From Helicobacter sp. TUL (GTDB lineage Bacteria > Campylobacterota > Campylobacteria > Campylobacterales > Helicobacteraceae), in contig NZ_NESU01000006.1 in assembly GCF_002287135.1 (NCBI RefSeq), positions 38,566-102,565 of the forward strand: a stretch of DNA of 64,000 nt, written 5' to 3'. Made by a program: the position numbers and the translations under genes. Position 1 is the stretch's first letter, and every line of letters begins with the position of its first letter. This document shows positions 63,612 to 64,000 of the stretch, piece by piece. The notes below the pieces were generated by a model. That model was given only the letters and a program-made list of their open reading frames with translations. It did no database searches and was not told where the DNA came from.

Positions 63612-64000
63612 AACTGCGTATTTTTCTCATTTTTTCCTTCTTTTTTATAAATCCTACAACATCGATACACAGGCACTTTTATGGGTTATAATTGCGTATT
63701 TTTTATCCATTTTAGATGGTGTCCAAAATTTAGTATAAAATGTTATAAATGTATAAAAATATTCTCTATCCTTAGGGCTCTAAAGCCCTATAAATAGGTA
63801 TAAAATGATATAATTGTATTTTGAAGCAAAACAAAATGTTTTAATAATCTTTTAATAATCATCTACGAACTGGAATTCAAAATTTTATTAAAAGAAAATG
63901 CCATTATATATCGCTACAATCGATATTTTATGAGTGTCGCTTTGGGTTTATTTTTTAAATTTTTATTAAGGTTTTTTGCATAGAAAACTTAAACGCATTG
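63612..64000. other. 389-base gene-free region at the right end
   Basis: No gene on either strand. Contents: a T-rich stretch right after the tmRNA; the direct repeat GTATAAAATG at 63733-63742 and 63798-63807, both resembling -10 boxes; between them a 7-base hairpin TAGGGCT/AGCCCTA with a 4-base loop (63773-63790); and a perfect tandem 11-base repeat TTTTAATAATC at 63839-63860. This looks like the control region of a gene beginning beyond the window. Confidence 0.5.
63839..63860. repeat. Tandem 11-base repeat TTTTAATAATC x2
   Basis: Two perfect copies side by side, 63839-63849 and 63850-63860. Each contains TAATAAT, which is one half of the H. pylori Fur box consensus (TAATAATnATTATTA). Eleven bases is close to one helical turn, so two proteins could bind on the same face. 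Confidence 0.55.

Noticed and set aside
1..64000. Prophage, insertion sequences, CRISPR, restriction-modification or toxin-antitoxin genes
   Set aside because: Looked for transposase, integrase, Cas, restriction and toxin motifs in all translated frames and for regularly spaced repeats; found none.

Overview
The window comes from a Helicobacter of the enterohepatic type. Several blocks keep the gene order I know from H. pylori: oorDABC; nth, a CheX-like gene, fliN and a TonB-like gene; murI-rho; ndk-DUF177-rpmF-plsX-fabH; ribA with moaD-moaE; and mqnP followed by two small unknown genes. Other genes are absent from H. pylori or typical of enterohepatic species: argH, mltC, a histidinol-phosphatase-like PHP gene, an EpsG-like protein and a CgtA-like GalNAc transferase. 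The tmRNA near the right end encodes a tag ending AYAKVA, close to the H. pylori tag as I remember it. Base composition is AT-rich and even throughout. I see no prophage, insertion sequence, CRISPR array, tRNA or rRNA.

Layout. 1-3960: the 3' end of truA, then a large AsmA/YhdP-like envelope protein (minus strand) head to head with mltG; both junctions overlap. 4162-8121: the 2-oxoglutarate:ferredoxin oxidoreductase operon oorDABC, with a sugar-nucleotide aminotransferase tight behind it. 8129-11491 (minus): nth, a CheX-like gene, fliN, a secreted/anchored protein of unknown function and a TonB-like protein. 11601-14248: dnaB and gmd. 14309-15703: a YhcH-family protein and a DUF3943 protein. 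15728-19526: ribA and the molybdenum cofactor run moeA-moaD-moaE-mobB-mogA. 19545-20670: a CgtA-like ganglioside-mimic glycosyltransferase, broken here by an 11-C tract.

20728-39782 is one 19-kb block on the minus strand: pgk, a HIT protein, a cation antiporter, purN, a small acidic protein, a DHH phosphoesterase, flhA, a PHP phosphatase, an EpsG-like polymerase, ubiE/menG, argH, hemJ, a YigZ protein, a META lipoprotein, murI, rho, a two-component pair and uvrC. 39863-46807 (plus): flgR, mqnP, two conserved unknowns, mltC, bpt, thiE and an alpha/beta-hydrolase-like protein. 46826-54570 (minus): an envelope gene set (sulfatase-fold membrane enzyme, polytopic protein, sialidase-like protein) behind an aspartate aminotransferase, then fabH-plsX-rpmF-DUF177. 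54618-57601: ndk, and the pyruvate/peptide-uptake pair cstA-kstA. 57844-63100: an EamA transporter, a methyltransferase carrying a G10 tract, a PLP-binding protein, a beta-barrel-like protein, asd and hemE. 63245-63611 is ssrA. The last 389 bases hold only regulatory-looking sequence.

Themes. Most genes are housekeeping. The variable layer is the cell surface: gmd, the DegT aminotransferase, cgtA, the EpsG-like protein, the sulfatase/sialidase-like operon and the methyltransferase are scattered among core genes rather than gathered in one locus, and two of them carry long homopolymer tracts that should make their expression switch. Flagellar functions (fliN, CheX-like, flhA, flgR) are likewise dispersed. 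The clearest finds are the OFF-phase cgtA at 19816-19826 and the ON-phase methyltransferase at 59292-59301. No wholly unknown multi-gene system stands out; the best candidate for undescribed biology is the 46826-50749 envelope operon.
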